In this document: in pieces, positions 10,228 through 22,902 of the stretch
How positions within the stretch are numbered: the stretch's first letter is position 1
How the letters are laid out: every line of letters begins with the position of its first letter
Assembly: GCA_009869945.1 (NCBI GenBank)
Contig: WIXG01000081.1
Span: forward strand, 1-64,000
DNA length: 64,000 nucleotides
DNA from: Mesaphorura yosii
Taxonomy: Eukaryota; Arthropoda; Collembola; Poduromorpha; Tullbergiidae
Reading direction: 5' to 3'
Translations under genes and position numbers: made by a program
The notes under the pieces: generated by a model
What the model was told of the DNA's origin: nothing
Databases searched by the model: none
Seen by the model: the letters and a program-made list of their open reading frames with translations, nothing else

Positions 10228-13200
10228 ATGGCAGGGAAAAAGAAGTCCAAGCAGAAGAACGGCCCCAGCACGCCGTTGACCTTTGGTCCCTCGTACTCCA
10301 TTGCGAATAGTTCTGCAGCGTCGACCACCACCACAACCATCAACAAGACTCCTTTACTAACGACGACGACGTCCGGTTCTCCCACAAATAATGTCAAGAA
10401 TAAGAATAACAATAAGAATAGCAACAGCAGCCGTAACCAGAAAGTCTTCAACCCCAGCATCAGCTACTTCGACAGTATTAGCACAGTTGATAAGCGGATT
10501 AGTGAGGGGGAAGGAGACAGCAGTGCCTTTAACTTTGAAGAACTGTCTGCCATCATCAACGGACAAAGTACTGACGTCAATGGTTGTTTTCGAAATAATC
10601 GTGATAAGCAAGTTGATAGTGGTAGTAATAACATTAAGGCTAAGGCGACTAATCAAGAAAAAGACCAAGAAATTGTCGGCGCCGACGACAAAAGTGGCAG
10701 TGTACGGACACGGACGTCTTCCGATTCGCCAGGACCAGACAAGACGAAGTCAGAATCGAAGTCGACTCACCAGCGAAATAATAAGAAAGAGGTGCAAAAG
10801 AAGGATGTCAAAGGCGGCGACTCCGCCTACGTCGAAGTCAGTGCCGAAAATGACGACCGAATACTGTATAATAACAATGAAGACGAGTTGGATAATATAA
10901 TGTTTCCTAAGATTGTGCGAGTTTGTAGCCTAGTGGCTAATGCGACGAACCAGGCTTCAGCACACATATCAAAGAGTAACAAAAGTAAATCATTGTCCTC
11001 GCCGTCCACGTCCACGTCGACATCTACGTTTGAGGATGATTCCAGTTCGAATGGAAAATACGCACGGACACAGAATTCGAACTCTTCTCTGCTTGGGGAT
11101 GGACCCAATTTCGGAGGAGTTTATGCGAAGGAAAACGGTAAGTGTGAAAACAGACGAGGGTTTTTGCAATGCGCTTGCTAATTATTTTATATGCTTCCAG
11201 GAGGTGCAAATTATGGCTCCAATATGAACATTGGGGGCTTCGAAGACGGCGACGACGAGGTGGACGACTCCATAATCTCAGACTACCCAGACGAAAGTCA
11301 ATTTTACAACCTTGAAAACGCTGGTCACTTCCTCACGGGCAGCGGGGGCCTGGAAACCTTGTCGACGGCGCCCATGCCCAACTCGTACGATGATGTGCCT
11401 AAGCTCGCGTCCTGCACGACGATGTGGGACGGAATCATCAACATTTGCGAAATCTCGACGTGTTCAAAGGGAGCGAATAAGAAGTGCGGCCTTTGCAAGG
11501 CCGCGTACTACTGCGGCGAGGAGCACCAACGCCAAGACTGGAGGAAACACCGAAACGAGTGTATCGCATACAAGCTGGAGTGCGTTGGCAATCGCGATCT
11601 GGACGGGCCCGTTTGGGCGATGGTGGCGACTCGCAATATCCCGGAAGGGGAGCTCATATTCACCGAGAAGCCGGTGCTCGTCCTGCCCCTCGCTCAACCG
11701 ACTGAAAACTTTACGCACGTCATGGATCTAGAGTGCGTGCGCAACGGCGGCGACGGCGCTTTGTGTAAAGCGACGAGACCTTCGTGCTTTGGGTGTCTGA
11801 AGCCCATCGACACGACGGTCAAGGACAAGGAGGACTACAAGTGCTCAAAGTGTGGGCTGCTACTGTGCTCCCAGAAATGCGAGTATTCGATGGACCACAT
11901 CAATCACGAATGCCACGCGATTACGAGCGCTGGGCCTTGGGTAAGAAATATCAAATATGCCGCCTTCTTGACATTGAAATAATTTTTAATTTGCTCCTGC
12001 AGACCACCGCCGACCTCGTAAACAATTGCCTGCACTGCCTGTACATGGACATTGAAATTCTCCGAGCCATTCGCATGGCTTACTACGGCAATGCGAACGA
12101 AGAGTGGGACTCTTTTCTGAAGCTGAAGCACACAACTCGTGTTAAGGCGTATCGAAGCACTGATCAGTTTTATACGTTTACAAAGCAAATGAGTACTCTA
12201 GTCCCGTACAGTGCCAAAGTGTCTCAGTATAATTTTGATCTCATCGCCGACATTCACTCAATCCTTACTGCCTTTTCCTACAAACCGTCGTTGGACACTC
12301 CGTAAGTGACGCCCACGCAATGTAGTGCGCTGATGCTCGTGTGTTGACTAATTAATTGCTAATTACAATTTTTGCCTTTGTTTTTGGCACAGATTTAAAT
12401 TACTATTCGAAATCCAGTCGTTATTTGTACACGCCTGTATTCCAAACACACTTCACTTTGTTGATAATCTTCGGAGTGGAAACCAACACCAAATGAAGCT
12501 GATGACGAAGGCCTGTGTTCCAATCGTAAGTTTACAGCGAATTCCATATACCACGTTACTGGAAGTTCTGAAGCATTGTTAATCATAAAATTTATTCTTC
12601 CAGGTTCGTGGCGAGACGATCTCCGTTGATTTTGTGCCAAGTCCTTACCTGCCATTTAAAACGCGAAAGACATGCCTTAAAAATTTGAGCATTGGTAAGC
12701 AAGCAAAAGTACCCTCAGAATTTGAATACGCGAGGCAATTTCAATACAATTGCTTTTTCTTGCAGCATGCGCTTGTGTTCGGTGTCGGCGTCCCTCCGAG
12801 CACGGTGACCACTCGAGTGACATAAAATGCCCAAATTGCCGTGACGGTTTTGTGCGCGCTGAGGCAGCTGAGATTTGGGAGGAGTCCGTATGGTCGTGCC
12901 ACATTTGTCAAGAAGAACTTCCTTTTTCCAATATCAGCCGAATCGAGAAGGAAGCAAACAGCACGTTAACCACGATACCAAAAACTCGTGACGGCCTCCG
13001 CGCTCTTATCGATTTCGTCGAGAAGAAGCAAGCCGTTCTCCACCCGAGTCATTGTCTTATGATCACTGCGTGGTCCTTCATCGAGTCAATCATCAGGGAA
13101 AATATCGAGGATGCGAGAGAGCCGACGTATCTCAAGCGATATGACGAAGCCACGCTGGAAGAATTCAAACTTCTGCTGCGATACTGCGAAGCCGTCGGTC

Positions 13201-13666
13201 CCCACATGGACCTCGTGAGACAAGGGCTTTGGGTTGACAAAGGTAAATTTTTTCCATTTGGTAGCTTGGCTTGAAGCCGATTCTTTGTGAGCAATTTTTT
13301 AATGTTTATCATTAATTTGTAGGCATGATGTTATTCCACAAATTCTACGCCAAATTCGTCCTCGCCTCCTACGAGTTTCAAACCAAGTCGATAGTTCGCA
13401 AGGAGTACATTTCCAGGGTCTTCAAAGCAATGAAAGCCCTGCAGGAGGCCCTCAAGCATCTAATCACATCCTACGAGGGCGGGACGGCGCCCAAGAGCGT
13501 TTCTCGACTGATTCAGGAAGGAACCTACGCCATGTCCACACTGAGAGAGTTTGTCAGCAATCTCATCGTGAAAGAGGCCGCGGAAAACAACACGAACAAT
13601 CATTACCGGCTAACGGCAACGGCCACGGCGGCGTCGACATCGACTCCTTCATCGACGAATTTATAG
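10228..13666 (+). CDS. MYND-finger/SET protein of the SMYD4/SmydA (msta) group with long disordered N-terminus
   Basis: Seven exons: 10228-11137, 11201-11940, 12003-12301, 12393-12525, 12604-12694, 12766-13242 and 13323-13666. Introns are 62-91 bases. The product is 997 residues. Residues 1 to about 385 are Ser/Thr/Asn/Lys-rich and probably disordered. A MYND zinc finger spans about 386-421 (CEISTCSKG.. CGLCKAAYYC.. HQRQDW..H..C). A split SET domain follows, with start motif GPVWAMVATRNIPEGE and an inserted Cys-rich module (CFGCLKPID.. CSKCGLLLCSQKC). The usual NHSC.PN motif reads VHACIPN, and the usual GEE...xY reads RGETISVDF, so the catalytic tyrosine position looks changed. A post-SET CACVRC cluster and an alpha-helical C-terminal half follow. 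The family methylates lysines or, in insects, includes members of unclear activity. The altered motifs suggest weak or absent methyltransferase function. A 3'UTR intron (13679-13750) is likely. Confidence 0.88.
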
Positions 13667-14527
13667 CTGAATTCAAATGTAAGCATTTTTGGCACTTTAC
13701 CAGTAAAATTACGCGTGAGATGGCTGAAATTGTCTTTTTCTCCTTCACAGGTTCCTATTTTGAAATCTCCAACCGAATTTGATAACGGCTCTTAGAAATT
13801 AGACGCTAACTTATTTTAATTCACGTCTCACAAACGAGATCCAGAAAAGTGCACTTTGAAAACGTACCAGAAAACCTTTAATTTTGTAAAGTTTCAGTAT
13901 TACATTTGGCATTAATTTTTGCAGTCTTGCATAGCATTAAGAAAATGGAGTTCTGAGTTATTTTTCCTTACGTTTGCGTTTAATTTTTGTTAGTGCAACG
14001 TACAATCAGTAAACTTTGAACTGACTAACCATCCATACAAGACTGCAGTTCAATTTTCAATTGTAATGCTGCTCTCACTCTCCTTTCTCGGGTTTATTTG
14101 CAATCATGAATCAGGCCCATGCCAAAGTAATTTATTGCCTCAATCGCAATTGCTTTTTGTTCCAAGATCCCAGGCACCTTTTGTATTTATTTATGCATGT
14201 TTTATACCTAATTTAATGCCCGGCCCGTCCCGGCCCTTTGACACATAAATAAACCTGGACTGAACTGACCCGGCCCTTGTGATGTTGATACTTTACCTGT
14301 GTTGTTGTGAAGTAGCATGTAATTAAGAATTCAATTAAATAACTGTTCAGTATCGATTAAGTCACGAATCAGAGCTTCTTAATACCCATTGGCCCTTGAC
14401 CTTGGGCGATTAGCCTTTAGCAATACACAGAAACTGCATAAACTGGTAAAGAAAGGGAAACTAACGGAATGTAAAATATTTTGAATAAAAGTCACTCAAC
14501 AGCGACTTATTCTTGTCCAACTAAATG
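13667..14527. other. convergent intergenic region
   Basis: This stretch lies between the 3' ends of the SmydA-like gene and the xylosyltransferase gene. It holds a likely 3'UTR intron (13679-13750, GTAAGC..TTCACAG), a short C/G-rich run of CCCGGCCC-like units near 14220-14275, and AATAAA at 14248-14253. No gene is seen. Confidence 0.5.
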
Positions 14528-15901
14528 TTATATATTGTTTAAATTCTGCAGTCTATTGAATAGAGCCTGAGTCAAGCCCGGATACCTGAAACAGTTCGAG
14601 CTTGGGCCAACGCCTTTGTGCTCGTTCAACAGTTTTTCAATGCTTCGCATATGATTCGAGATTGAGAACTCGTCATTCAACTGCAACTGCCTATATTGCT
14701 GGAAAATTGTGTAGAACCACGGCTCTGAGCCTTCGGACGTAAAACTTAACGCATTTCCGTGCAGGGCGGATAAATTGGTGACATCCTCGCACGCAGACCC
14801 ACGCCGGCAGTTCCACGGACGAAAGTTCCACACGCAAGAGAATTCGTGCAGGTGCTCGGGGAAGAAGTGGAAGTAAATGTTGAGGATATCCTGCAAGTAT
14901 CCACACGAAGCACAAGTCAAAGTCAGCACAAAGCGAAACTGGGCAGACAGACCTCTTAATCTTTGATTTCGACGAACCTGATCTGCAAGTTTGATGTCCC
15001 GCTCGTACATTTGCGTGACGACCCGGATCTTCTTAGTCCAGAGTGTTTCCCGCATACGCGTCAGATTCATGAGCATGATGCCCGCATTCAGGCCCGAAAT
15101 TCCGTAGTACGGAATTTTATTCGCCCGGGTTCCGTAGTGGAAAAGGCAAGGCGACATGGCCGCTATCGTTTCATCCGTGAATTCCTCGAATTCCTTCCAC
15201 AATTCACGGATGTCCCGCAGAAAGATGATGTCCGTGTCCAGGTAGATTAGCGCCTTGTAATTTCGAGGAAGGATGTCGGGCAGAAAGAGCCTAAGCGTCG
15301 CACAAGGCCGGAACATTGTTTTCATCCACGACGTGCCAGGCGGATACGTCACGGGCCAGTACACAAATCGGAGGTGTCGAAGAAAGTCCGGACTCCAGGC
15401 TTCGTCGTCGTAGATCACGTCCATGACTGAGTCGAAATGTTCCCGGGTGTCTGAGACCAGAATCACTTTTGTGCAACTGCCCGTGTCCGTGCCCGCGCCA
15501 GATTTGGGTGCGTTTGGTGAATACTTGGAAGAGATCATGATGGATTTAAGCAACACAACAACCTGATCGATTTGGCGTCTGAAATCTCGTGCCACGATTT
15601 GATTTGCTCGTACACGGGCGCCAGGCACAGGTTCAGGCTCGTCAGCAGCAGCCATTGTCGTGTCTTCGCACAAAATGCAGGCAACCACCGTGTCACAATT
15701 TGAGGGAATCTTTTCTTCGCCTACAGTATCGGAGAGAGAGCGAGAAAACGTCCGAATTGTGCCCAGACTCCTGACTGGCGCAGTGGCTGGTGCAGTTGAC
15801 AGGCTGGTATCACGACTTTCAAACAGGGCTTTCGTAATCAGAATAAGAATCAAGAAACTGATAAGGAAGAAGATGGGTCCTTTGGTCGTGGAGATCCTCA
15901 T
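14528..15901 (-). CDS. GXYLT: glucoside xylosyltransferase (GT8, GXYLT1/2-like)
   Basis: The minus-strand frame is open from 15901 to 14528. It contains an 87-base GT..AG intron (14977-14891) without a stop codon, so the spliced protein is 428 residues and an unspliced form would be 457. After splicing the protein reads KLADQDILNIYFHFFP, as expected for GT8 enzymes. A signal anchor spans about residues 9-27, so this is a type II Golgi/ER protein. Next come TKVILVSD, FRPCATLRLFLPDIL and the metal-binding DTD (222-224) in IYLDTDIIFLRD. The YYGISGLNAGIMLMNL stretch and the C-terminal CVWNFRPWNC and ALHGNALSF follow. GXYLT enzymes add xylose from UDP-xylose to O-linked glucose on EGF repeats such as those of Notch. 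The length matches the family. Which of the two vertebrate paralogues it matches better cannot be said. Confidence 0.92.
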   Translation of the reverse strand: MRISTTKGPIFFLISFLILILITKALFESRDTSLSTAPATAPVRSLGTIRTFSRSLSDTVGEEKIPSNCDTVVACILCEDTTMAAADEPEPVPGARVRANQIVARDFRRQIDQVVVLLKSIMISSKYSPNAPKSGAGTDTGSCTKVILVSDTREHFDSVMDVIYDDEAWSPDFLRHLRFVYWPVTYPPGTSWMKTMFRPCATLRLFLPDILPRNYKALIYLDTDIIFLRDIRELWKEFEEFTDETIAAMSPCLFHYGTRANKIPYYGISGLNAGIMLMNLTRMRETLWTKKIRVVTQMYERDIKLADQVRRNQRLRGLSAQFRFVLTLTCASCGYLQDILNIYFHFFPEHLHEFSCVWNFRPWNCRRGSACEDVTNLSALHGNALSFTSEGSEPWFYTIFQQYRQLQLNDEFSISNHMRSIEKLLNEHKGVGPSSNCFRYPGLTQALFNRLQNLNNI

Positions 15902-16533
15902 CTTGTCTTGGACCTGTCAGGTGAATGTGAATCACCTCGCTAAAGATGAAGTGGTGAATGGGGAAATTAGCACAGTTTATGACAGCATCCCGCTCTCATT
16001 CGGTTCTCTTTTGCCATTCATTTCGCCGGACACGGCGCGGCCGAAGTAATTTTAACGGTACACACGATTTCTTGATGAATAAATAAATAAATGAGCCGCT
16101 TCGCTTCAGGACAAAGCGAAAGCACGGCAAATGCACAGCTCTTCTCAGCATTGAAGCAACTCACTGCCTTTAAAAATCTCATATGAAATTCCAGAAATAT
16201 GACAACCTACTCATAGTTTTTTACTAGACCATTCTGGATGTTGTATGCGAAGTCAGAAGTGAAACCAGTCGAATCAAAATGTTCGAATTCGACCGTTCGA
16301 CCAAAACTTCCGTCGCGAAAGTGTCCATTGGAAATAAAAACGGAAGTGTGTGCAAGTAACGGTTTCTGCGTTCTCTGCTGCCGTGCCATTGGATTCGGTC
16401 AAATTTGGTCTGCTTGAATTTGAATGGAAACGACTGTTAGACGTGTTGGAGTTTCGTAAGAGAATTTACCTCCGTCGATCGCCCATCGTCTGTCCAAATT
16501 TGAGATTGGTCAAGACCAAGATCGAGCTTCAAG
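15902..16533. other. divergent intergenic region
   Basis: This region lies between the divergent xylosyltransferase and innexin genes and should hold both promoters. The innexin leader upstream of 16534 has ATG codons in other frames. No further gene is supported. Confidence 0.45.
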
Positions 16534-18082
16534 ATGTCCAAGTACCTGGAAGCGTTGAAGCTACGTGCGCCGGTGAAGTATCTGCAGCGTACTTTCAAGT
16601 CCCACCGTGGCAAGAGGGTTCACATCGACGAGTGGTTCTTCCGACTCCATTACATGACGACGGTCCGGCTTCTGGTCATCTTCACGGTCATCGTCTCGAT
16701 TGGGCAGTTCACTGATAAGGCAATCTTGTGTGATAATTCAGATTTCAGTCTCGTCAATCCAGAAAGGACGTCATTGAGGTTCAGGAGAGAATTCATAAAT
16801 ACTTACTGCTACATACAGACAACATTCAGCGTAAGTAAATTATAACGAGTGAAGGTCCAAGGAGCTCACGTTCACGCTTTCGGTGCCCGACTCGAATGAA
16901 TTGTTCCCCATTTCAGATTCCTGCTTATGTCAACAACCCTGACAATGGCATCCGGCGACTGGACCTTGACGAAATGCTCAATCAGATGACAGACCAAGAT
17001 TGGGAGTCAAAAATCGAACCACATGGACAATCGAAGAACTACCCAAACGAAATATACTACGCGTACTATCAATGGGTTCCATTCTTCCTGATGTTTGAAG
17101 CCATCACCTTCTTCGTTCCGCATTACATTTGGAGCCATGTCGAAAATCACAAGATAAAGAACCTTCTCCAGACTCTACACGTAATTTAGGCTCCCTAAAT
17201 TATCCTTCTGTAGCTAAAAATTAAGTCACTCATGTTCGCCTTCTTCCTTTCAACAGGATCGTGATTTGACCAAAACAGCCGCTCACCAAGCCAAGCAAAT
17301 TGATCTTCTTGGGAAATACAATTGGTCCATCATCGATCTGCGTGCTCATACTGCCTGGACAATCCAGTACATGCTTTGTGAAATTCTGACCATCGTTGTC
17401 CTCTGCAGCAACATTCATCTGACCAACGTTTTCGTCAATTACGAGTTCTCGACGTATGGCATAGGCGTCCTCGGATGGCTCGCGTCAGAAGATCCCAGAG
17501 AACGAACTGATCCGATGTCCTTTGTATTTCCTCGCGTCACAAAGTGCACGTTCGAGTTCTTTGGGCCGGCGCAAACAATTCAGAAGGCGGACACCATCTG
17601 CCTTCTCGTAGTGAATACAATCAATGAAAAGGTGTTTGTGTTCTTGTGGCTTTGGTAAGCAGTAAAACAGAAAGCAGTATAACTTTTGACCCTGAACATT
17701 TAAGTCAAATTGGCCAATTTAATTTCTTTCCAGGTACATTCTTCTTCTGCTTATTACGTCGACTGGACTTGTTTTTCGATTGGCGTCCCTGCTATCAGTC
17801 AGATTTCGAATGTTCCAGTTTGGCATCGCTTTCCTCCACCTTCGATTTCCAGCTGCGGCGGCGGCTGCCGCGTCTGGTGAAGATGAACCTCCTAACTGTC
17901 CTGACATCGAGAACGAGCCACTGAGCATGCTGATCCAGCATTTGTCCTGCTTTGACTGGATTCTCATCCGTTTCATTCAAATGAACCTGGACGAGAGGAA
18001 CTTTGAGCGTGTGCTGAAGAGAATTAATTACTACAGATTGGAACAGATTGGACGTACGTCCAATACAACTGTATTTAAGTAA
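16534..18082 (+). CDS. innexin gap-junction channel protein
   Basis: Four exons, 16534-16830, 16917-17180, 17257-17654 and 17734-18082, are joined by introns of 76-86 bases and encode 435 residues. The protein has the innexin plan. A cytoplasmic N-terminus with a conserved DEWFFRLHYMTT-like segment leads to TM1 (RLLVIFTVIVSIGQF). Extracellular loop 1 has two cysteines (AILC and NTYCY). TM2 carries the signature YYQWVPFFLMF. TM3 starts near EILTIVVLCSN. Loop 2 has its two cysteines in VTKCTFEFFG and DTICLLVV, and is followed by NEKVFVFLWLWYILL into TM4. Innexins form hexameric or octameric gap junctions and hemichannels in protostomes. A run of nine alanine, or alanine-like, residues (FPAAAAAAASG) lies in the cytoplasmic C-tail. 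The loop spacing and the PRVTKCTF motif resemble arthropod innexins more than nematode ones, an impression from memory. Confidence 0.95.
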
Positions 18083-18435
18083 CTGTTATTGTGTAAGTTA
18101 ATCATTAAGTTGGTCTATCATCTAGTCCGTAAGCTCTGTCTGTCTGTGATTATACTATCAAGTCTCAGTTTTCTAATACTGTGGTTAATTAAAATTCAAC
18201 TCATTTGTCATTTGTCTTAAGTTCTCATTGTCTGTGGCAGTGCTCGACGGACGAAAGCTTCGACTCACATTTCTTGCTTCCCGTTAATTCCTTTAACCTT
18301 CAGCGCGGATTTCATTTCCATTTCTTTTTGATTACGTAATCGTCATTCTTTTCTTACGGCTCCAGCTGTCAGCAGGAACTCGGCTTAGCAAAAATTCAGT
18401 TCAGAGATCAAGTCGCGTTCTTAACTCTATCAAAA
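18083..18435. other. intergenic region
   Basis: This holds the innexin 3'UTR and the DUF1479 gene leader. I see no other gene, no canonical AATAAA and no repeat. Confidence 0.4.
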
Positions 18436-20153
18436 ATGTACACTTCAAAACCCGCCGGAGAGGGGAAGCAGCCCGGAAATTACACATTTCCAGTCCTGCA
18501 GCAGCAGCAGTACGCATCGACAAAAAGCCCCGGGAACATTTCTTCTGCGTTCTCTGCCGGCCAGGAGCCCGTCACGCTTCCAGCTCGGTATCTGGACTTG
18601 AAGCGGAGCCTGCACAATGAGAGGATTGAAGCCAGCTGGAAGAGACTCGTGAAAGAGTTCGAAGAGGAGATCAAAATCATCAAGAGTTTGGGGCCAAATG
18701 TCGTGCCACAGGTCCAGTTCCAGGATTTGGTCCAGAATGGAGGCAAAATTCCACCCTCAGTGGCTGACGAGGTGAGAAAACGCGGGTGTGTCGTCATTCG
18801 AGGGGTGGTCGAACTTTCCTTGTCGCTGGAGTACAAGAAAATGGTGCAAGACTACATTTCCAGGCATCCGGGCCAAATTGTCGGGTTCCCCGAGGGCGAT
18901 CCGCAAGTTTGGGAGTTGTACTGGTCGAAGGTCAGTAAAGAAAGTTTCCGCGAATCTCACATCTCGCTCATTTAAATTAATCTCGTCATTTACAGGCTCA
19001 AATTCAAGCACGCTCTCATCCCAACTTTAGCATGGCTGCCAGCGCCATGAATCAACTCTGGCACGCGGATCCATCGACGATAATCGATCTGTCGCGGAAT
19101 CTGAGCTACTGCGACCGTCTTCGAATCCGAAAACCTGGAGACACGAGTTTTGCACTCGCCGAGCATGTCGACGGAGGCTCTGTCGAGAGATGGGAGGATC
19201 CGGAGTATCGCAAGTGCTACGCTCATATTCTCAATGGAGAATGGGAAAAGCACGACCCCTTCGATGCGACGCATCGAGTGAACGCAAATATGGACCTGTT
19301 TAATTGCAGTGGTAGGTTGGACTCTCGGCTCCATAATCGCAATTCGCAAAGCAAATGATCTCACTAAACCATTCACTGCATTTTTGATCTCCCTAGGCGG
19401 TTGCTCCATGTTCCGTTCGTTCCAAGGATGGATGTCGCTTTCTAACGTGAAACCTGGCGGCGGGACACTGCGAGTTTGTCCATTAATAAAGCTGTCGTCG
19501 GCGTACATGATTTTGAGACCGCTCTTGTCCGACTTGCTCCAAACCACGTAAGTCCACTTTTCTTGCGATGGCGTGGTCGCGTGTCGTGGCTGACACTGAC
19601 AGCCAATAAAGTTAGCTTGCAATTGCAATTGTAGGGACATGGCTGGAGCAAGTCCGGGCGTTCAGCAAAACATTCTTCCATCGCTCCATCCGCACATTGT
19701 TGAAGCCGTCGTTTCCATACCGGAAGTGCAACCCGGCGATTGCGTATTTTGGCACTGTGACGGAGTGCACGCGGTGGAGAGCTTCTGTGGAGGTTCGACG
19801 GACAGCTCCGTGCTTTACATCCCGAGCACGCCACTCTGCAATAAGAACGCTGAATATTTGCTGAGACAGAGAGAAGCATTCGTCAATGGAACGTGAGTCT
19901 TGCTAGTCTTGTGTGTCCACTGCGATCCCGACAATAGTCCGTATTAAACTAGCTTAACCATACTCGCAGATCACCACCTGATTTCCCGCTGAACAATTGC
20001 GAGCTCACCTTCGAAGACAGAGCCAAGCCGAAGGATTTGTCTGAACTCGGACTTGAAAATATGGGGCTGACTAAGCTGCCGGAGAGCAAGGAATTGGATT
20101 CGTCACAATTGAAAGCCGTTCATGAAGCCAATAAAATACTTCTTTTCTCATGA
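18436..20153 (+). CDS. DUF1479 family protein (YbiU-like, putative 2-oxoglutarate/Fe(II) oxygenase fold)
   Basis: Five exons, 18436-18930, 18996-19311, 19397-19547, 19635-19892 and 19970-20153, are joined by short GT..AG introns and encode 467 residues. The protein follows the DUF1479 family known mainly from fungi and bacteria (E. coli YbiU is about 420 residues). Recognisable stretches are DEVRKRGCVVIRGVV, the metal-like HVDGG with H222 and D224 (ALAEHVDGGSVERW), GWMSLSNVKPGGGTLRVCP, and WHCDGVHAVES with H361, D363 and H366 near the end of the barrel. Together they look like the HxD...H triad of a double-stranded beta-helix dioxygenase. The N-terminal 55 residues are a low-complexity extension. 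Function and substrate are unknown. An AATAAA at 20188-20193 closes the transcript. This family is unusual in animals, so horizontal acquisition followed by intron gain is a fair hypothesis. Confidence 0.85.
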
Positions 20154-20187
20154 AACTGGGAGTTCTGATGCTTCATTATGTAATCTG

Positions 20188-20193
20188 AATAAA
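20188..20193 (+). promoter_or_regulatory. poly(A) signal of the DUF1479 gene
   Basis: AATAAA lies 35 bases after the TGA. Confidence 0.7.
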
Positions 20194-20348
20194 TTGCAAT
20201 TATTTCCAAATAAATCACAAAATATGCAACTAAAATTCAGCTGAAAGCTTGCACTTCACTGTACTGCAATGTCGAGCCGTTTGAATGTTTTAATTTACGT
20301 CCACATACGATTCTGGTTAATACCAGATCGTAGTCACCGCAACTTTAT

Positions 20349-20386
20349 CTACTTATCAACCACAATAAGTCAAGGTTGATAAGTAG
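20349..20386. repeat. 13-bp perfect inverted repeat
   Basis: The arms CTACTTATCAACC (20349-20361) and GGTTGATAAGTAG (20374-20386) flank a 12-base loop. The hairpin could be part of a foldback transposon, or could act in RNA downstream of the DUF1479 transcript. Confidence 0.7.
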
Positions 20387-20522
20387 AATTCTGGGAAGAG
20401 ATCATCAATTGTGTTTAAGGCAGACGTCAGGTAGATTTTATAATGGAAATTTCTATCTGAAATTTAACTTTTTAGTCGCCCTGACGGCCGCGTTAAGGCA
20501 CCAGCAATCATAAGCTGGCAAC

Positions 20523-20554
20523 CACAGAATTGGTAACCAGCAACCAATTCTGTG
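20523..20554. repeat. 12-bp perfect inverted repeat
   Basis: The arms CACAGAATTGGT (20523-20534) and ACCAATTCTGTG (20543-20554) flank an 8-base loop. A further short pairing, CCAGC..GCTGG, lies just upstream. Confidence 0.7.
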
Positions 20555-20904
20555 CTGGTAACTGAACAAAATGGGAAATTATCATACTCTATGAATCACG
20601 TAGTTCCAGTTTCCGGTCTCAAGTTTAGTTTAGTTAATGAAGTCTCGAGTCTCTCTGTCTTGTCTTTGTCGTCGACACTCGACAGGCTGCACTTTCAAAT
20701 CCACAAATCGCAATATCACAGAGCGCTTTCAGTGGCGATGGTTTGAATTTGCCGACTACTTGCTTGTGTTTGGTCTGCTATCCGTCTCGAGTTCTAATTA
20801 CTTCTTACAGCTCCTCCATCAGACTTCAGGGATAGGTTCCGGATACAGCACTACAGCTTTAATAGTAGTAGCTATTAGAACTAGTGAAGTTCAATTAGAT
20901 TCAA

Positions 20905-22439
<1,535 letters not shown>

Positions 22440-22902
22440 CACCAACTGAAGTTGACAGCTCGAACGCAGGAGGCAGCTGTTCCATTGGACAAACGTCGAT
22501 CCCTTCGGCAAACCTTTCTAACTTTGTGTACTTTGGATAATATTCTTACTTTGAATATATTAATGACTTATAGTTATTTTACGCTGTTGGTGGATTCAGA
22601 GCGGTGGTTTTGGTCTGATACTTAATTCGACCGTCAATAAAAACTACTTCCTTTGTTCACCACGCCGCTGGCTCATTGACTCCCGTGCTTACGAGGCGTA
22701 CGCGTTGCAAATATCGTGGCCAGGGTCATAGTCATAGTCCAGCGAAGAGAATTACCTGCAGACTTGCACTACAAAAAGCCGGTCTGCATAATGGATGGCC
22801 TGCGGACATCTTACTTCTTGGTATTGCGATGAGCCATCCCATCACTGATGACGACCGTCCTGCCGTTGCATTCCCTTGCCTTTGTTTCCTTCTTTTCTCC
22901 CG
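22440..22902. other. ILF2 3'UTR and flank
   Basis: The ILF2 3'UTR runs to about 22655, with AATAAA at 22636-22641. The rest shows no gene I can support; it may be the degraded 3' end of the LMBRD2-like copy on the other strand. Confidence 0.45.
22636..22641 (+). promoter_or_regulatory. poly(A) signal of ILF2
   Basis: AATAAA lies about 200 bases after the ILF2 stop. Confidence 0.65.

Larger units (their letters stand above)
20154..20904. other. intergenic region with a cluster of inverted repeats
   Basis: This lies between the DUF1479 gene and ILF2. It holds the poly(A) signal of the former, two perfect hairpins (listed separately) and the ILF2 leader. No coding signal is seen. Confidence 0.5.

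Noticed and set aside
10357-11108. Minus-strand and alternate-frame ORFs opposite the SmydA-like N-terminus
   Set aside because: They arise from the repetitive Ser/Thr/Asn codons of the real frame and encode low-complexity Val/Leu/Ile runs.
18990-19640. 216-codon minus-strand frame opposite the DUF1479 gene
   Set aside because: It runs through two introns of a well-supported plus-strand gene and has no recognisable domain or splice context.
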